Shown: piece by piece, positions 55,455-64,000 of the stretch
Position numbering within the stretch: the first letter of the stretch is position 1
Layout: the number at the start of each line of letters is the position of its first letter
Assembly (NCBI RefSeq): GCF_900129805.1
Contig: NZ_FQWY01000006.1
Span: forward strand, 1 to 64,000
DNA length: 64,000 nucleotides
Reading direction: 5' to 3'
Origin: Thermosyntropha lipolytica DSM 11003
GTDB taxonomy: Bacteria > Bacillota > Syntrophomonadia > Syntrophomonadales > Syntrophomonadaceae
Program-made: the position numbers and the translations under genes
Notes under the pieces: model-generated
What the model saw: the letters and a program-made list of their open reading frames with translations, nothing else
The model's database searches: none
What the model was told of the DNA's origin: nothing

Positions 55455-56231
55455 CTATATTATCTGTTGCTTTTTCTTGCCCAGACTCCCTCTCAATCTC
55501 AATATAGCTTTGGTATGCAGCTGCGATATGCGGGATTCAGAAAGATTTAAAACTGCTCCTATTTCTTTTAAAGTCAAACCTTCATAATAATAGAGATAGA
55601 TAACTAATTTTTCTTTTTCCGGCAATTTGGCTATCGCCCTTGCCAGTATCTCTTTCGTTTCCGTAAGTTCAAGGATTTCTAGGGCATTTATGCTGTCTCC
55701 ATCTTCAATAATATCAGCCCATCTCTTTTTCTTTTCTTCTCCTTCTTCACCCGCATAAAAATCCTCTAATGATATTATCGTCGTAACTGCTACTTCTCTT
55801 AATATTTTATTAAGCTTTTCCAGGTCTATGCCCATTTCCTCGGCTACTTCTTCATCGCTAGCTGCCCGGCCCAGTTTAGCCTCCAGCCTGCTGTACACTT
55901 TTTCCAGCTCCTTGCTCTTTTGCCTTATGGAAACCGGAACCCAGTCCATAGATCTTAAGCCGTCGATTATAGCTCCTCTTATGCGGGTAATGGCATAAGT
56001 TTCAAACTTGATGTTGCGCTGGTGATCAAATTTTTCTACCGCATCAATTAAACCTTCCACCCCATAAGAATAAAGCTCATCAACCTCTACGGCTGAAGAT
56101 AGATTTATAGCCAGCCGGTTAGCTACATACTTTACCAAACCTGCATAGTGCAAAATAAGCTCTTCCCTGGCCTTTTCATCCCCTTGTTCCTTATACCGCA
56201 TCCAGAGCTGGTTCACATAATCGGGGTTCAT
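55455..56231 (-). CDS. fliA: RNA polymerase sigma factor FliA/SigD (sigma-28)
   Basis: 258 residues. Region 2 (LVKYVANRLAINLSSAVEVD, NIKFETYAITRIRGAIIDGL), region 3 (RSMDWVPVSIRQKSKELEKV) and region 4 (LTLKEIGAVLNLSESRISQL) are intact. It transcribes late flagellar and chemotaxis genes. It lies next to cheD, as in Bacillus sigD. Confidence 0.96.
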   Translation of the reverse strand: MNPDYVNQLWMRYKEQGDEKAREELILHYAGLVKYVANRLAINLSSAVEVDELYSYGVEGLIDAVEKFDHQRNIKFETYAITRIRGAIIDGLRSMDWVPVSIRQKSKELEKVYSRLEAKLGRAASDEEVAEEMGIDLEKLNKILREVAVTTIISLEDFYAGEEGEEKKKRWADIIEDGDSINALEILELTETKEILARAIAKLPEKEKLVIYLYYYEGLTLKEIGAVLNLSESRISQLHTKAILRLRGSLGKKKQQII

Positions 56232-56720
56232 TTAAATTATTCTCTCCCCATGTCCAATAGTCCGCACCAATAAATCCCCGGTAGCGGGATCATAGGTTAT
56301 AGTACGCCCATAATTGCCTCCTACATCCTTGGCCAGTATCTTGATACCGTACTTTTGCAGATATTCTTCGACGGCGGCAGCATTGCGCTGCCCTATTTTC
56401 ATTATATCACTCTCACCGGAAAACTTGAACATCTGAGCTCCTCCGGCAAATTTAGCCTCTAAACGGGTAATATCAGCACCATTGCGCTTCATCTCTTCTA
56501 CCAGCAGTTCTATAGCTGTATCCGCAAATTTAGCTTTATTATCCGCATTGCGTGCCTGTGTGCTTAAAGGCAGCATTATATGGGCTAACGCGCCCAGCTG
56601 TTTACTTTTATCCCGCACACATATCCCTATACAGGAACCTAATCCTGCAGTCATAAGCTTATCTGGAGCTTTGGCCAATTTGAGATCTGCCATCCCTACC
56701 TGGATAATCTTGCCCATCAC
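56232..56720 (-). CDS. cheD: Chemoreceptor glutamine deamidase CheD
   Basis: 162 residues. Catalytic Cys in GLGSCIGICVRD and His in GALAHIMLP; QMFKFSG and GQRNAAAVEEYL further on. It deamidates receptor glutamines and works with CheC. Its start overlaps the cheC stop by 4 bases. Confidence 0.96.
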   Translation of the reverse strand: MMGKIIQVGMADLKLAKAPDKLMTAGLGSCIGICVRDKSKQLGALAHIMLPLSTQARNADNKAKFADTAIELLVEEMKRNGADITRLEAKFAGGAQMFKFSGESDIMKIGQRNAAAVEEYLQKYGIKILAKDVGGNYGRTITYDPATGDLLVRTIGHGERII

Positions 56721-57343
56721 ATGCTCACCCCAAGTGCTTTTAGTATAGTGTCAAGCGCTCCAGGCTCAGGAAGCAGAATAAAATGGCCTACCAGATCTAC
56801 CGCTTCTTTTCTAAAATCGGTCTCTAAAACCAGAACATGATCAGCTACTTCGCCAAACTGAGCCAAAATCGCATCCATAACGGCCCCTGCCATATCTATT
56901 CCCAGAGCCGGAACCGAAGGCAAAAGCTTTAGGCCAGTAAAAGCTGCCAAAGCATTAAGATAAGTTGCCGAAATTATGTTACCTAGCTCCATCATCGCCG
57001 ACATTTCCATATCGCCAAAATTATCCATATTCGTAGTACCTAAAGGCTTAAACATCAGCATATCAACCAGCAAACAAGCTTTCTCTACCGGTATAATAAA
57101 AAGGATGCTGGCTGGGGCCGAGCCTTCCACCCGTAGATAAATACCTACTACATGCTTATCTGCTCCCCCCACCAGGTCGGGAACCTCGGAAAAAAGCATT
57201 ATCCTGGCCTGAGGCACACTCATATCAATCTTGGCATTTATCATCTGGGCCAGAGCAGTTGCTGCATTGCCGGCTCCGATATTCCCAATCTCTCTTAACG
57301 CATCCAGCTGCAAACCGGATAATTTGCTGAAATCATCTACCAT
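56717..57343 (-). CDS. cheC: CheY-P phosphatase CheC
   Basis: 208 residues with both CheC active-site helices: LREIGNIGAGNAATALAQ (near 14-31) and MMELGNIISATYLNALAAF (about 114-132), each with the ExxN pair. It dephosphorylates CheY-P and is stimulated by CheD. Overlaps cheD. Confidence 0.95.
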   Translation of the reverse strand: MVDDFSKLSGLQLDALREIGNIGAGNAATALAQMINAKIDMSVPQARIMLFSEVPDLVGGADKHVVGIYLRVEGSAPASILFIIPVEKACLLVDMLMFKPLGTTNMDNFGDMEMSAMMELGNIISATYLNALAAFTGLKLLPSVPALGIDMAGAVMDAILAQFGEVADHVLVLETDFRKEAVDLVGHFILLPEPGALDTILKALGVSM

Positions 57344-57365
57344 CCATATTTCACCACCTAAAAAA

Positions 57366-57833
57366 TTAAGCTCCCAGAATCTTCGCTATGTCAAGCAGTA
57401 TCAAAAGCCGGTTATCTACCTTGGCTATGCCTTTTATATGATCAGTATCGATAGAGCTGTAAACCCTGGAGGTTTCTTCTATATCCCCCTTATTCAGCCT
57501 TAAAACCTCAGAGACCTCATCTACGATTATGCCGGCTTTGGTATCATCAAACTGAAATACTATAATCCTCTTATCTTCCTCATCGCCTACCGCTTCAATA
57601 TTAAAACGGGTGTGAAGATTTATTATGGGAATAATATTGCCCCGCAGATTTACTACCCCTTCAATATATTTAGCTGTCCTGGGCACACGGGTGATGTTCA
57701 GCAATCTATTAATTTCCTGCACACTTAAGACATCTACAGCATATTCTTCCCGTCCCAGCTTAAAGGCAACTACCTGAATTTCCTCATTTTCGCCATAAGC
57801 ATTTTTTAAATCTAAACCCGCATTTATGTCCAT
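57366..57833 (-). CDS. cheW: Chemotaxis coupling protein CheW
   Basis: 155 residues, one CheW domain: VVAFKLGREEYAVDVLSVQE, VVNLRGNIIPIINLHTRF, KAGIIVDEVSEVLRL. It links receptors (for example the MCP at 4073) to CheA. Confidence 0.95.
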   Translation of the reverse strand: MDINAGLDLKNAYGENEEIQVVAFKLGREEYAVDVLSVQEINRLLNITRVPRTAKYIEGVVNLRGNIIPIINLHTRFNIEAVGDEEDKRIIVFQFDDTKAGIIVDEVSEVLRLNKGDIEETSRVYSSIDTDHIKGIAKVDNRLLILLDIAKILGA

Positions 57834-57845
57834 AATCTCACCTCA

Positions 57846-59921
57846 CTAAAATAATGTGGCCACATCTAAAATCAGCCTTACATTGCCATCACCAGCCACA
57901 ATAGCCCCTGCGATTCCTGGTATTCCTGATAACAGCTTACCCAGCGATTTTATAACTATTTCCTGCTGTCCAATCAAGGTGTCAACTACCAGTCCTATCT
58001 GCCGCTCAGCCTTGCGCACAACTACTACATACATTTCATCTTCGCTAGAAGCTCCTCCCGGGGTTTCCAAAAGTTCAGCCAAGCGGAATATAGGAAGTAT
58101 ATTACCTCTTAACATCATTACTTCCTGGCCCTGGATAATTTTTATGTCATTCTTCGTTATCATGGTAGTTTCATCAACCGAACTTAAAGGTATAGCATAT
58201 ATCTCATCCCTTACCGCCACCATCAAAGCCTGTATAATCGCCAGGGTTAACGGTAGCTTGATTTTAAACTTGGTACCTTTATCAGGTTTAGTTTCCACAG
58301 CTATTTCTCCATTCAGAGATTCGATCTTGGTCTTGACTACATCCAGGCCTACCCCCCGTCCTGAAACATCAGTTACCGTTTTCGCCGTGCTGAAACCGGG
58401 ATAGAAAAGCAGTTCAATAGCTTCATCCTTATCCATCTTTTCCGCTTCTTTTTCCGTTATAAGCCCTTTTTCGACAGCTTTTTTCTTTACCTTTTCAATA
58501 TCAATACCTGCTCCATCATCTTCTACCTCGATATAGACATTATTTCCTTCATGTCTGGCTCTAAGCATTACTGTCCCTACTGCCGGTTTTCCTTTCTTTA
58601 TACGCTCTTCTGCCGGCTCTAATCCATGATCTACGGCATTGCGCAGGAGATGTACCAGAGGATCGCCTATTTCATCTATAACCGTACGGTCAAGCTCGGT
58701 TTCTTTCCCTTCCATCAGGAAATCTACTTCTTTATTTAATTCCTTGGCCAGATCCCTTACCATGCGCGGGAAGCGGTTAAAGACCTGTTCAATGGGAACC
58801 ATGCGTACTTTCATAACTACTGACTGCAGGTCAGCTGTTACCCGGTCAATCTGCTCAATAGTTTCATTGAGCTCCACCAGCTTGGTATTGGCCCCAATCT
58901 GTTCCAGCCGACCTTTGTGCATTACCAGTTCGCCTACTAAATTCATCAAATTGTCTAAACGTTCAATATCTACACGCACGGTCTGCCTTACTTTATGCAC
59001 CTGCTTCTTTTGGTCACCGCTGGAAACAGCCCCCTTTTCACCCAGTTCAGCTTTTTTCTCCATTTCCGATTCCGCTGAGGTCTGCATTGCCATTTTTTCC
59101 TCACCGGTAGAAACAGAAACGGTAGCAATTTCTATGTTTTCTATTTCGGCTATTTTTACCTCGGAAATTTTGTTTACATTTTGCACCAGCTTTTCTTTAT
59201 CCGCCGATGTTATAACAAAAACCTCAAAACCTTCTTCAAACTTGCCTTCTTCCAGTTCCTGAGCAGGAGGAATAGATTTTATAACTTCTCCTTCTTCTTC
59301 CAAAGCCTTAAAAACCATAAAAGCCCGCACTGATTTCATAAGACAGCCGGGATCAACCTGTATTCTTATATAATATATCTTCATTCCCCTGCTGCTGGCT
59401 TCCCGCAAAACAGTTATATCATAATCATTGAAGGCAAATCTCTTGCTCTTATCCTCTTTGGGGGTTAATACCGCCTCTTTCTCTTCGTCTGCCGGCAGCC
59501 TTATCTCTTTTTCCAATGCAGATGCCACTTCCAGAGAGCCGGATTTGACATTTTCCAGAACAGAAATAAGATCGCTGTTATCCATTATTCCCGATCCTGT
59601 AGTTTCAATCTGTTCTACGATAAGCTGAATGCGATCCAGGCATTTAAAAAGGATATCTACTATATCAGAACTTACTTCGATTTTACCTTCTTTTAAGTCA
59701 GAAAGGACATTTTCCATATGATGAGTAAGATCAGCTAGGTCTTCAAACCCCATGGTAGAAGACATGCCTTTCAAGGTGTGAGCAGCCCGGAAAATTTCAT
59801 TTAGAGCCCCTATATCATTACGGTTTTTTTCTAATTGCAAAAGTTTCTGATTTAAATTTTCCAGGTGTTCTTTGCTCTCTTCCAGAAATACATCCAGATA
59901 CTGAGACATATCCATATTCAC
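57846..59921 (-). CDS. cheA: Chemotaxis histidine kinase CheA
   Basis: About 691 residues. P1 with phosphorylated histidine in RAAHTLKGMSSTMGF (H51 counted from 59930), P2-like linker, P3 dimerisation (VRVDIERLDNLMNLVGELVM), P4 kinase (N box HLLRNAVDHGLE, G boxes DDGAGID and GRGVGLDVVK), and P5 CheW-like C-terminus. The first frame codon at 59930 is a GTG inside the ribosome site AAGGGGTGA; GTG 59921 or ATG 59915 is the likely start. It phosphorylates CheY and CheB. Confidence 0.95.
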   Translation of the reverse strand: MNMDMSQYLDVFLEESKEHLENLNQKLLQLEKNRNDIGALNEIFRAAHTLKGMSSTMGFEDLADLTHHMENVLSDLKEGKIEVSSDIVDILFKCLDRIQLIVEQIETTGSGIMDNSDLISVLENVKSGSLEVASALEKEIRLPADEEKEAVLTPKEDKSKRFAFNDYDITVLREASSRGMKIYYIRIQVDPGCLMKSVRAFMVFKALEEEGEVIKSIPPAQELEEGKFEEGFEVFVITSADKEKLVQNVNKISEVKIAEIENIEIATVSVSTGEEKMAMQTSAESEMEKKAELGEKGAVSSGDQKKQVHKVRQTVRVDIERLDNLMNLVGELVMHKGRLEQIGANTKLVELNETIEQIDRVTADLQSVVMKVRMVPIEQVFNRFPRMVRDLAKELNKEVDFLMEGKETELDRTVIDEIGDPLVHLLRNAVDHGLEPAEERIKKGKPAVGTVMLRARHEGNNVYIEVEDDGAGIDIEKVKKKAVEKGLITEKEAEKMDKDEAIELLFYPGFSTAKTVTDVSGRGVGLDVVKTKIESLNGEIAVETKPDKGTKFKIKLPLTLAIIQALMVAVRDEIYAIPLSSVDETTMITKNDIKIIQGQEVMMLRGNILPIFRLAELLETPGGASSEDEMYVVVVRKAERQIGLVVDTLIGQQEIVIKSLGKLLSGIPGIAGAIVAGDGNVRLILDVATLF

Positions 59922-59954
59922 ACTTATCACCCCTTAAAAATAATTAAAACCTTC

Positions 59955-61028
59955 TTAAAGCATTTTAACTATCTCTTCGCTTATATGGTAAAGTGGTACT
60001 ATCTTATCAACTTTTCCGGTTTCCACTGCTGCTTTGGGCATACCATAAACTATACAGGTTGATTCATGTTCGGCAATTATTTTGCCTCCCTTTTCTTTTA
60101 TCAAAGGCAGTCCTGCTGCCCCATCATGCCCCATACCGGTCATAATAACCGCCACAATATGTCCCCAGTAATTTCTAGCTACTGATTCCAGGGTCACATC
60201 AACAGCAGGCCTTAAGCCTCCGCGGGGGGGAATATTCCTGTCAGTAACGATAAAAAGCTCTCTATTCCCTCCACTTCCCCTGGCCTCTACACAAAGATGA
60301 TGGTCTCCCGGCGCTATATAAGCACAACCCGGCACAATTTTTTCTCCCGCTTCTGCCTCTTTCACCTTGATTTCCGATACCGCATCCAGTCTTTCCGCCA
60401 GCGACCTGGTAAACCCGGGGGGCATATGCTGCACTATCAAGATGCCGGCATCAATAGAGGCAGGAAGTTTGGGAATAACCTGATGCAGGGCCTTAGGCCC
60501 TCCGGTAGAAGTCCCAATTATTACTAGTTTATGCAAGCTTTTGCTATAATCAGTTAACTTATCTTTCGAGAAAAAACCTTTTCTTTCCGGTGCCTGTATT
60601 ATATTATTCAAATTCGCCAGATTTTTCTTAGTCCCTGCCGCAATTTTTATTTTTCTGACAATATCCTCTCTTACTTTATTGATATCCAGAGATATTTGCC
60701 CCGAAGGCTTGGTAACAAAATCTACTGCCCCTAACTGTAGAGCTTTTAAAGTCTGTTCTGCTCCACTTTTGGTTACACTGCTCAGCATAACTACCGGGGT
60801 AGGACATTCCTTCATTATCCTTTCTAAGGCTGTAAGCCCGTCTAAACCCGGCATTTCCACATCCATAGTTACAACATCAGGTTTAAGCTCTTTTACCTTG
60901 GCTACTGCCTCCAGGCCATCTCTGGCCTTATCCACAACTTCCAGATCTGGTTCATTGTTTATTATGTCCGAGATTACCTTGCGCATAAAAGCAGAATCAT
61001 CTACTACCAGTACCCTGATTTTTTTCAA
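59955..61028 (-). CDS. cheB: Protein-glutamate methylesterase CheB
   Basis: 357 residues. Receiver domain 1-125 with D56 in VVTMDVEMPGLDG; CheB methylesterase domain 165-355 with the active serine in IGTSTGGPKALHQ, histidine in VQHMPPGFT, and aspartate in MTGMGHDGAAGL. It removes methyl groups (and amides) from receptors. No cheR is seen in the window. Confidence 0.96.
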   Translation of the reverse strand: MKKIRVLVVDDSAFMRKVISDIINNEPDLEVVDKARDGLEAVAKVKELKPDVVTMDVEMPGLDGLTALERIMKECPTPVVMLSSVTKSGAEQTLKALQLGAVDFVTKPSGQISLDINKVREDIVRKIKIAAGTKKNLANLNNIIQAPERKGFFSKDKLTDYSKSLHKLVIIGTSTGGPKALHQVIPKLPASIDAGILIVQHMPPGFTRSLAERLDAVSEIKVKEAEAGEKIVPGCAYIAPGDHHLCVEARGSGGNRELFIVTDRNIPPRGGLRPAVDVTLESVARNYWGHIVAVIMTGMGHDGAAGLPLIKEKGGKIIAEHESTCIVYGMPKAAVETGKVDKIVPLYHISEEIVKML

Positions 61029-61033
61029 GCTCT

Positions 61034-61687
61034 TTACCTCCTCTTCTCAGTTAAGAGGCCCTTTTTAATCCATTCGCGCTGTTTTTCAAAAATAAAATTA
61101 AAGATTTGATCCCTCTGATTTTCCGTTATGTCTTTAAATTCTATCGCCACTTTATAACTGCTGGCTCCCCCTACCTCCGGGGGAATAACCCTTTTAACTT
61201 CTGCCTGGCATACGATTTTGGGTCTCTGGGGAAGGCAAATCTCTACTTCTAATGTCTGTCCCCGCTCCATTTTCGTTTGGGATAAGAAAAAGGCTCCTCC
61301 TCCACTTATATCCACCGTCATTCCGGATTCGAAATTCTGCCCCTGAGGAATAAGCCGATAATTTATAGGAATAGATGCCGGTATGCGGACATAAGCTCTT
61401 CTTTGAATCTTAACCAGCTTATCCGGTTTATTGACAATAAGTACCGGTATCGGCTCCCTCCTGCGGGCTACTATACTGGTATTAAAAGCATAAGATTCAT
61501 CATCGCGGGTAAAACACACCTTTATTTTTTGTCCAATATGCATGGGAACCAGCTGACCTTTACGTATAGGAACTGCTAGGTGCAGATAATCACCATCTAT
61601 TTCTTCCACTCGGCTCGCCAGATATTCTACCCCCTCTTCCAGCGGATACTCTATTTCTACCAGTTGATTCAGCCTTATATCCTCCAT
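61034..61687 (-). CDS. PilZ flagellar brake protein (YcgR/MotI type)
   Basis: 217 residues. N-terminal YcgR-N domain (about 1-95) and PilZ domain (about 100-210) with QRRAYVRIPA (RxxxR) and VDISGGGAFF, the c-di-GMP binding pair. On binding c-di-GMP it would slow the flagellar motor. It lies between flhG and cheB. Confidence 0.92.
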   Translation of the reverse strand: MEDIRLNQLVEIEYPLEEGVEYLASRVEEIDGDYLHLAVPIRKGQLVPMHIGQKIKVCFTRDDESYAFNTSIVARRREPIPVLIVNKPDKLVKIQRRAYVRIPASIPINYRLIPQGQNFESGMTVDISGGGAFFLSQTKMERGQTLEVEICLPQRPKIVCQAEVKRVIPPEVGGASSYKVAIEFKDITENQRDQIFNFIFEKQREWIKKGLLTEKRR

Positions 61688-61694
61688 AAAGACT

Positions 61695-62609
61695 TTATTC
61701 CCCCTGTAATTTGCTAAAGTTTATAAGCTTTTTGAAAAAGTTTTTTATGCCTCCATATTTCTGTATTTCCCGCTTATCTCCGCCCACATCATTGCTCAGC
61801 AGCTTAGAGGATATATCATATATATTCCTGGCGGCCACGCTCTGAGGAAAAATATTCAAAAATGATGTTTGCCTTTTTATAGCCTCTTTGATTAAAGGTT
61901 CATTCACAACATAACCCAAAACCTTTATGTCCAGATTTAAAAATTTGTTACATACTAACCTGAATTTTTCCGCAAGCAGCACACCTTCATGATTATTTTC
62001 CACGCGGTTAACTATCAGGTATAAATTACCAGCAAAATGGTGCTGGCTCAATCCTTTTACTACTCCATAGGCATCGGTAATCGAAGTAGGCTCAGGGGTA
62101 GTAACCACCAGTACATCATCGGCTGCCAGCAAAAATGATAATACACTATCAGATATCCCGGCTCCGGTATCTATAATCATGAAATCATATTCCCCATCTA
62201 ATGCGCCCAGCTCAACCAGTATCCTTTTTAATTGTTCGCGATGCAAATTAGCCAGTTCTGTAATGCCTGATCCTCCTGGTATAATGTCAATGCCGGTAGG
62301 ATGAGACAGTATTATTTCCCGCAGCGATTTCTGGCCCTGTACGAAATGATAAATATTGTAAGCAGGGACAATCCCCAGCATAATATCTATATTAGCCAGG
62401 CCCATATCGGCATCCATCAAAATCACCTTTTTCCCCTGGGAAGACAAAGCTATAGACAGATTAAGAGCCAGAGTGCTTTTACCCGTTCCTCCTTTTCCGC
62501 TGCTTACGGCTATTACCCGGGTATGTTTTAGATTCATATATATTTCATTTTCAATCTGCTGTTTAACAGTTAAGGCTAATTCCCTGAGTCTATCGGCCTG
62601 GTCTTTCAT
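61695..62609 (-). CDS. flhG: MinD-like ATPase FlhG
   Basis: 304 residues. Deviant Walker A SSGKGGTGKSTLALNLS (about 36-52), DADMGLANIDIMLG and IIDTGAGISDSVLSFL. It sets flagellar number and pattern together with FlhF. Overlaps flhF by 4 bases (ATGA). Confidence 0.95.
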   Translation of the reverse strand: MKDQADRLRELALTVKQQIENEIYMNLKHTRVIAVSSGKGGTGKSTLALNLSIALSSQGKKVILMDADMGLANIDIMLGIVPAYNIYHFVQGQKSLREIILSHPTGIDIIPGGSGITELANLHREQLKRILVELGALDGEYDFMIIDTGAGISDSVLSFLLAADDVLVVTTPEPTSITDAYGVVKGLSQHHFAGNLYLIVNRVENNHEGVLLAEKFRLVCNKFLNLDIKVLGYVVNEPLIKEAIKRQTSFLNIFPQSVAARNIYDISSKLLSNDVGGDKREIQKYGGIKNFFKKLINFSKLQGE

Positions 62610-63772
62610 AATGCTTCATCCTTTCCCAGAAGCATTTTGGCTAAATAAAGAGGATCCGGCACCTTTATGTCGTCAGGCACATTCTGTCCGTTAGTTATAT
62701 AGGCAATAGGCTTTTTAATCTCATATATGGTATTCAAAATCTGCCCATAACTGCGGGCTTCATCTACTTTGGTAAATATTATCTTGTCTATATTAAAAAG
62801 GCTAAAACGATTGTAGATATTTACAAGCTCACTGCTCTGGGTAGTAACACTCAATACCAGAATAATCTCATCCGGAGCCGCAACTTCAATATATTCCTTT
62901 AATTCCGCCATTTGCTCGTCATTATAAGGGCTGCGCCCGGCCGTATCGATAAAGACCACATCTTTTTCCCGGTATTTTTCAATAGCTTCTTTAAGCTCGA
63001 CTTGGTCAAAAACCACACTTATCGGAATACCTATAATTTCAGCAAAAGTACGCAGCTGTTCAGCTGCAGCCACCCGGTAGGTATCCAGGGTTATGAGTGC
63101 CACTTCCTTTTTATCCATAAAAGTAAGATTGGCAGCCAGTTTGGCAATGGTAGTAGTTTTACCTACCCCGGTCGGCCCGATAAGCATTACCACCGTTCCT
63201 TTGCGGCAAACATCTATTTCAATAGGCCTTATTTCCTTTACATATTCCTCCAGGGCATCCAATACCAAATCCCTTATCCACATTTTGTCATGCAGTTTAT
63301 CCGGCGGCAAGCGGTTTTCCACTTTGTTTATAATATTTAGAGCAATATCCTTATCGATGTTATTCTCCAGGAGCATTCTAAAAAATCGCTGGATCTCTTC
63401 GGGCATTCCTCTTACTAATTCCACTTCATACATCTTGTTGCGGATTTCTTCCATCATCGACTTCATGGTATTGAGTTCCCTAAAAAGGCTTTCCCTCTCC
63501 TCCGGAGATTTTATCTGGTTTCCTGCCGAAACAGACTCTCTTTTTCCCGGTTCATAACTGGCAGCAAAGTTATCCCTTTTCTTATCGGTTCTTACTTTTA
63601 TCGTTTCATCTACCGCTACGGTGATTTCTACCTGCGGCGGGGAAAATAAGCCGAAAATCCCTTTCTTTTTTACCTTTTCGGTATGCAGTATTATGGCATC
63701 AGGGCCCATTTCCGCCTTGGCCATTTTTAGTGCCGTTTGATAATCTTTGGCCAAAAACTTTTTTATCTTCAT
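62606..63772 (-). CDS. flhF: Flagellar SRP-like GTPase FlhF
   Basis: 388 residues. N-terminal B region (KIKKFLAKDYQTALKMAKAE), then the NG domain with GPTGVGKTTTIAKLAA near 195-210, TLDTYRVAAAEQLRTFAEII, FIDTAGRSPYNDEQM and FTKVDEARSYG. It directs flagellar placement. Overlaps both flhG and flhA by 4 bases. Confidence 0.96.
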   Translation of the reverse strand: MKIKKFLAKDYQTALKMAKAEMGPDAIILHTEKVKKKGIFGLFSPPQVEITVAVDETIKVRTDKKRDNFAASYEPGKRESVSAGNQIKSPEERESLFRELNTMKSMMEEIRNKMYEVELVRGMPEEIQRFFRMLLENNIDKDIALNIINKVENRLPPDKLHDKMWIRDLVLDALEEYVKEIRPIEIDVCRKGTVVMLIGPTGVGKTTTIAKLAANLTFMDKKEVALITLDTYRVAAAEQLRTFAEIIGIPISVVFDQVELKEAIEKYREKDVVFIDTAGRSPYNDEQMAELKEYIEVAAPDEIILVLSVTTQSSELVNIYNRFSLFNIDKIIFTKVDEARSYGQILNTIYEIKKPIAYITNGQNVPDDIKVPDPLYLAKMLLGKDEAL

Positions 63773-64000
63773 ACTGCCACCATCCCCACCACTTCTATAT
63801 TAACACTATTATCGATTTCATTATAAGAAAGAACGGTAAAATTATTTATAAATCTTTCCAGCATGCGCTTAAAATAAATTCTAAGTATAGGGGCACATAT
63901 TAAAACCGGATTTAAACCATGTCTCATCATATCCTGATAATGCCTGTTTAATTCATCGATAAGCTTTTGCGCCAGTTCAGGCTCTAAAGCCAAATAAGAA
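63769..64000 (-). CDS. flhA: Flagellar export protein FlhA, C-terminal end (partial)
   Basis: Only the last 77 or so residues are in the window; the frame is open to the right edge. They match the FlhA cytoplasmic tail: ALEPELAQKLIDELNRHYQD and PVLICAPILRIYFKRMLER. FlhA forms the export-gate ring for flagellar proteins. The 4-base overlap with flhF fits the usual order flhA-flhF-flhG. Confidence 0.9.
   Translation of the reverse strand, partial: SYLALEPELAQKLIDELNRHYQDMMRHGLNPVLICAPILRIYFKRMLERFINNFTVLSYNEIDNSVNIEVVGMVAV

Noticed and set aside
57856-59262. Two plus-strand frames (182 and 207 codons) opposite cheA
   Set aside because: Antisense shadows of a highly conserved gene with no ribosome sites.

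Overview
The window is chromosomal DNA of a low-GC, endospore-forming, flagellated anaerobic Firmicute of the class Clostridia. The evidence is a small acid-soluble spore protein, a DacF/YlxY/VanW sporulation and cell-wall set, a PolC-type replicase, a FliA/CheC/CheD motility operon of the Bacillus-Clostridium type, and the classic rpsB-to-pnp gene order. Codon use and gene content recall Syntrophomonadaceae, but this is a guess from memory and not a proven placement. Almost everything lies on the minus strand.

Positions 1-2450 are the accessory edge: the C-terminal end of an IS4-type transposase, a 14-helix drug exporter, a tRNA-Arg(CCG) with its own promoter and terminator, and a 36-residue membrane peptide whose sigma-A promoter is overlapped by a perfect LexA-type palindrome. 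Positions 2438-14900 hold housekeeping and envelope genes: YigZ, a hydrolase, a zinc-ribbon protein, a chemoreceptor, a lipoprotein, a LonB-like protease, an MBL hydrolase, AzlCD, a class A penicillin-binding protein, a PhoU-like protein, a radical SAM protein and a spore protein.

Positions 14900-22250 are metabolic. A KamA-family enzyme carries the substrate-pocket residues of glutamate 2,3-aminomutase and is preceded by a clear c-di-AMP (ydaO-type) riboswitch, which suggests osmotic control of beta-glutamate. Next come a short MgtC-like protein, guaB, a small HTH protein beside a perfect 29-bp palindrome, and a serine operon (class V aminotransferase, SerA, DUF1015).

Positions 22250-52850 are the conserved translation, envelope and isoprenoid block, read in minus-strand order: rpsB-tsf-pyrH-frr, uppS-cdsA-permease-dxr-rseP-ispG-proS, mgtC, polC, rimP-nusA-rnpM-ylxQ-infB-rbfA-nrnA-truB-ribF, rpsO-pnp, vanW-ylxY-dacF, M16 peptidase-dut-ymxH. 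PolC here lacks the proofreading exonuclease insert normally found inside its PHP domain. Positions 52922-64000 are the 3' part of the flagellar/chemotaxis operon (flhA-flhF-flhG-PilZ-cheB-cheA-cheW-cheC-cheD-fliA-fapA plus two little-known genes). It ends at a terminator just before the rpsB promoter.

The most interesting items are the SOS-box micropeptide, the riboswitch-controlled glutamate aminomutase, the exonuclease-less PolC, the DUF1015 protein in the serine operon, and a membrane-anchored protein that has borrowed an IF2 N-terminal domain.
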